Source: Desulfolutivibrio sulfodismutans DSM 3696
Lineage (GTDB): Bacteria > Desulfobacterota > Desulfovibrionia > Desulfovibrionales > Desulfovibrionaceae
Reading direction: 5' to 3'
Assembly: GCF_013376455.1 (NCBI RefSeq)
Contig: NZ_CP045504.1
Span: 2,935,001-2,999,000 of the forward strand
Length of the DNA: 64,000 nucleotides
Part shown: piece after piece, positions 61,443 through 64,000 of the stretch
How the letters are laid out: each line of letters starts with the position of its first letter
Numbering within the stretch: the first letter of the stretch is position 1
Made by a program: the position numbers and the translations under genes
The notes under the pieces: model-generated
The model's input: the letters and a program-made list of their open reading frames with translations, nothing else
Databases searched by the model: none
What the model was told of the DNA's origin: nothing

Positions 61443-62457
61443 CGCGGGAGACGGCCCGCTCCGCCTGCCGGACACCGTGCAGGGCTTCGTGGACTACCTG
61501 GCCGGGCAGAAGGGCTATTCTGCGGCCACGGTGGCGGCCTATGCCGGGGACGCGGCCCAGTTCGAGGACTATCTCGGCCGCCGGGGCCTGACCCTGGCCG
61601 ACCCGTCTGCGGTGACCCGGGACCATGTGCGCGGCTTCCTGGCCGAACTGCACCGGATGCGCCTGTCCAAGACCTCCATGGGCCGCAAGCTCTCCAGCCT
61701 GCGCGGCCTGTTCCGGCATTTTTTGCGCAGGCGGCTGGTGGCCGCCGATCCCCTGGCCGGGGTGAAAAATCCCAAAAGCGAGAAACGCCATCCCGGTGCG
61801 CTCAACGCCGACCAGGCCAAGTCCCTGGTGGAGATCGGCGACGCCATGGACCCCCGGGCCGTGCGGGACATGGCCCTGGCCGAACTGCTCTACGGCGGGG
61901 GGTTGCGCGTCAGCGAGGCCGTGTCCCTCGATCTTCTGGACGTGGACCTGTCGCGGGGGGTGGCCCGGGTCATGGGCAAGGGCGGCAAGGAGCGCCTGGC
62001 CCCGGTGGGCGAGGCGGCCAAACGGCGTATGTTGGACTATCTTGCGCTGCGGGGGGCCTTTTCCCCGGGGCCGGGCGAGAAGGCCTTTTTTCTGGGCTCG
62101 CGCGGCGCTCGTCTGAACCGGCGGCAGGCGGGGCGCATCCTTGCCGACATGGCCGCGCAGGCCGGGCTTCCCCAGCGGGTGCATCCGCACATGCTGCGCC
62201 ACAGCTTCGCCACCCACATGCTCCAGGCCGGGGCGGACCTGCGTAGCGTGCAGGAATTGCTCGGGCATTCCCGGCTGGCCACCACCCAACGCTACACCCA
62301 CCTGGATCTGACCCGGATCATGCAGACCTACGACGCGGCCCATCCCCTGGCTGCGGCCGGTCCCGGGCATGCGCAGGGCCGGGCAGATGCGGCCCCGCCC
62401 ACGACCGACGGCGAAACGTCCGGCCCGGCGGCAGGGGGAAGGCGGGGACGGAAATGA
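61384..62457 (+). CDS. xerC: Tyrosine recombinase XerC
   Basis: A 357-residue recombinase. The N-terminal core-binding domain (FVDYLAGQKGYSAATVAAYAGDAAQFEDYL) is followed by the catalytic domain. All catalytic residues are seen: Arg in GGGLRVSEAVSL, Lys in GKGGKERLAPVG, His and Arg in HMLRHSFATHM, His in LLGHSRLATTQ and the nucleophile Tyr in RYTHLDL. It resolves chromosome dimers at dif with XerD. The start is uncertain: ATG 61384 overlaps the previous gene by 59 bases. The C-terminal 45 residues are a low-complexity tail. Confidence 0.92.
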   Translation: MSWTNGAGTPRHPHRTSPTDAGDGPLRLPDTVQGFVDYLAGQKGYSAATVAAYAGDAAQFEDYLGRRGLTLADPSAVTRDHVRGFLAELHRMRLSKTSMGRKLSSLRGLFRHFLRRRLVAADPLAGVKNPKSEKRHPGALNADQAKSLVEIGDAMDPRAVRDMALAELLYGGGLRVSEAVSLDLLDVDLSRGVARVMGKGGKERLAPVGEAAKRRMLDYLALRGAFSPGPGEKAFFLGSRGARLNRRQAGRILADMAAQAGLPQRVHPHMLRHSFATHMLQAGADLRSVQELLGHSRLATTQRYTHLDLTRIMQTYDAAHPLAAAGPGHAQGRADAAPPTTDGETSGPAAGGRRGRK

Positions 62458-62645
62458 GCTGGGGAGACCGGTTGGGCGGTTTGTTTCGGGGCCGCAGGCC
62501 GCGCCGCCCCATGCCCCCGGGACGGCTGGCGGCGCTATTCGTAATGTTTCTGGCCCTTTTGATCTACCAGCGCGACTACATCCTGCTGGCCCTGTCCGGG
62601 GTGGGGCTGATCATCTACGGTTTTTTGACGCGGCATCGGGACTGA
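62454..62645 (+). CDS. Small basic membrane protein after xerC
   Basis: A 63-residue protein starting in the stop codon of xerC (ATGA). After a basic N-terminus (RLGGLFRGRRPRRPMPPGR) there are two short hydrophobic stretches (ALFVMFLALLIYQRDYILL and LSGVGLIIYGFL). No family is recognised. Tight coupling to xerC supports a real gene. Confidence 0.65.
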   Translation: MSWGDRLGGLFRGRRPRRPMPPGRLAALFVMFLALLIYQRDYILLALSGVGLIIYGFLTRHRD

Positions 62646-62662
62646 GCCGGGGCGCTGTCGGC

Positions 62663-62896
62663 CTATTTCCCGGGCTTGTTCTGGGTGCGTTCCTCGCCGG
62701 TTAAGTGGTTCATGGAGAATCCGCCCTGGTAGATGACGCCGGTGGTGGTGTCCACCACGTATTCCAGGTCTCCGGTGGAGATGTAGGCATAGCGGCCGAT
62801 GTCCCGTTTCTGGTCGTAGATGCGCAAAAAGGCGGCCACGGCCACGATCAGGGCGATCTTGAACAGCATGTCCACGAGGGTTTTTAGGGTGTCCAT
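62663..62896 (-). CDS. Small membrane protein of unknown function
   Basis: A 77-residue protein with an N-terminal hydrophobic helix (LFKIALIVAVAAFLRIY) and a short outer part containing GDLEYVVDTTTGVIYQGG, which resembles beta-strand repeats of small periplasmic-facing domains. AAGGAGAGCC precedes the ATG at 62896. It is convergent with the preceding small gene. No function is assigned. Confidence 0.72.
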   Translation of the reverse strand: MDTLKTLVDMLFKIALIVAVAAFLRIYDQKRDIGRYAYISTGDLEYVVDTTTGVIYQGGFSMNHLTGEERTQNKPGK

Positions 62897-63051
62897 GGGG
62901 CTCTCCTTGGGGGGCGGTGTACGAGCCTGCCCGGGGCGAGGTCAAGGGGCCGGGCGGCGCATCCCCGGGCCGGGAGAAAAAAATTGCCATCGCATGCGAA
63001 ATCAGCCACCATACGCCCCCTTGCGGGACTGCCGCAGGCAGATCCCAAGCC

Positions 63052-64000
63052 ATGAACGAAGCGAGCGCCGCCATGTCCCATGAAGTGACCAAGACCATTT
63101 CCGAAATCAACGACCGCATCCGGTCGGGCAAGGCCGTGGTGGTCACCGCCCGGGAGATGACCGACATCGTAGGCCGACTCGGCAAGGTCAAGGCCGCCCG
63201 GGAGGTGGACGTGGTCACCACGGGCACGTTTTCTCCCATGTGCTCGTCGGGGATGCTTTTCAACTTCGGGCAGGAACCGCCGGTGATGCGGGCCTCCAAG
63301 GTCCGCCTGAACAACGTCCAGTGCCATGCCGGACTGGCTGCCGTGGACGCCTACCTGGGCTGCACCGAGACCCGGCGCGACGACCCCTTAAACAAGGTCT
63401 ATCCCGGCACGTTCAAGTACGGCGGCGGGCACGTCATCGAGGATCTGTTGCGCGGCAAGGCCGTCAGGCTGTGGTGCGAGTCCTACGTCACGGACTGCTA
63501 CCCGCGCGCCGCCCTGGAGAAGGACGTCACCCTGGCGGGCCTCAAAACCGCCATGCTGCTCAATCCCCGCAACTGCTACCAGAATTACAACGTGGCCGTG
63601 AACCTCACCAGCCGCATCATCTATACCTACATGGGGCCGCTCAAACCGGGGGCCAAAAACGCCAACTTCGCCACGGCCGGGGCCCTAAGCCCCCTTTTCA
63701 ACGACCCCTATTTCCGGACCATCGGCCTGGGAACCAAGATATTTCTGGGCGGCGGCACGGGCTACGTGCTCGGGGCCGGCACCCAGCACGACCCCAAGCC
63801 CAAGCGCACGGAACGCGGCATTCCCCTTTCCGCCGCAGGCACGCTCATGGTCCGGGGCGACCTCAAGGGCATGAACCCCCGGTATGTGCGCGGGGTGAGC
63901 ATTCTGGGCTACGGCTGCTCCCTGGCGGTCGGCGTGGGCATCCCCATTCCCATCCTCAACGAGGACATGGCCTTTTTCACCGGCGTGTCCGATGCGGACA
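63052..64000 (+). CDS. DUF39 homocysteine biosynthesis protein (3' truncated by window edge)
   Basis: The first 316 codons of a DUF39 protein are present. Recognisable segments are VVTTGTFSPMCSSGMLFNFGQ, GGGHVIEDLLRGKAVRLWCESY and LGAGTQHDPKPKRTERGIP. In methanogens and sulfate reducers this family, usually with a ferredoxin-like partner, makes homocysteine from aspartate semialdehyde and sulfide, replacing the acyl-activated route. Its presence supports a sulfate-reducing host. An ATG at 63073 is an alternative start, because no strong ribosome binding site precedes either one. Confidence 0.88.
   Translation, partial: MNEASAAMSHEVTKTISEINDRIRSGKAVVVTAREMTDIVGRLGKVKAAREVDVVTTGTFSPMCSSGMLFNFGQEPPVMRASKVRLNNVQCHAGLAAVDAYLGCTETRRDDPLNKVYPGTFKYGGGHVIEDLLRGKAVRLWCESYVTDCYPRAALEKDVTLAGLKTAMLLNPRNCYQNYNVAVNLTSRIIYTYMGPLKPGAKNANFATAGALSPLFNDPYFRTIGLGTKIFLGGGTGYVLGAGTQHDPKPKRTERGIPLSAAGTLMVRGDLKGMNPRYVRGVSILGYGCSLAVGVGIPIPILNEDMAFFTGVSDAD

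Noticed and set aside
1-64000. CRISPR arrays, tRNA or rRNA genes
   Set aside because: No set of regularly spaced direct repeats and no clover-leaf or rRNA-like sequence was found on reading both strands.

Overview
The window is a high-GC bacterial chromosome segment. Several genes point to a sulfate-reducing Desulfovibrio-like deltaproteobacterium: a Rex redox repressor, an ErcA-like alcohol dehydrogenase next to a large sensor protein, a DUF39-type sulfide-dependent homocysteine biosynthesis gene, HflK/HflC, and many c-di-GMP and two-component proteins. The taxonomy is inferred from gene content; there is no rRNA gene in the window.

Region 1 (about 1-30200) is an accessory surface-glycan island. 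After the 3' end of rex and a SAM hydrolase come glycosyltransferases, radical SAM enzymes and methyltransferases (1604-10333). A three-gene module follows in two copies. Each copy has a CMP-sugar-synthetase-like protein (A), a partner nucleotidyltransferase-like protein (B) overlapping it by ATGA, and a Rossmann/radical SAM protein (C). In the first copy (10354-11968), C is reduced to its first 36 codons, followed by an IS1380-family element and a decayed IS630-family element. The second copy (15028-17786) is intact.

The most striking part is 17821-27316. It carries two sulfotransferase-like proteins, a PHP phosphoesterase, a PEP-synthase-like kinase, a class I amidotransferase-like hydrolase, a LicC-like nucleotidyltransferase, a methyltransferase and a CysC-like kinase. 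The last five match, one for one, the Campylobacter jejuni Cj1415-Cj1418 enzymes plus a methyltransferase that make activated O-methyl phosphoramidate (MeOPN) for capsule decoration: glutamine kinase, phosphoglutamine cytidylyltransferase, gamma-glutamyl-CDP-amidate hydrolase and CDP-amidate 3'-kinase. I propose that the sulfotransferase-like proteins are the phosphoramidate transferases, because their fold binds 3'-phosphonucleotides, and that the PHP protein recycles the 3'-phosphonucleotide by-product. The island ends in nested IS3/IS66 remnants, one more radical SAM gene and a broken sugar-epimerase gene.

Region 2 (30300-64000) looks like ordinary chromosomal backbone. It has a CheY-like regulator, a symporter-type histidine kinase, a GNAT-like protein, a MATE exporter, ercA with an overlapping PAS/GAF/GGDEF/EAL protein, mltA, hflKC, a phosphohexomutase, a toxin-antitoxin pair and a MacAB-like exporter. 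These are followed by a methyltransferase, a second histidine kinase, rlmD, a CpoB/YbgF-like lipoprotein, dprA, an HDOD protein, a GGDDF protein, xerC, and the start of a DUF39 homocysteine biosynthesis gene. No tRNA, rRNA or CRISPR array was seen.
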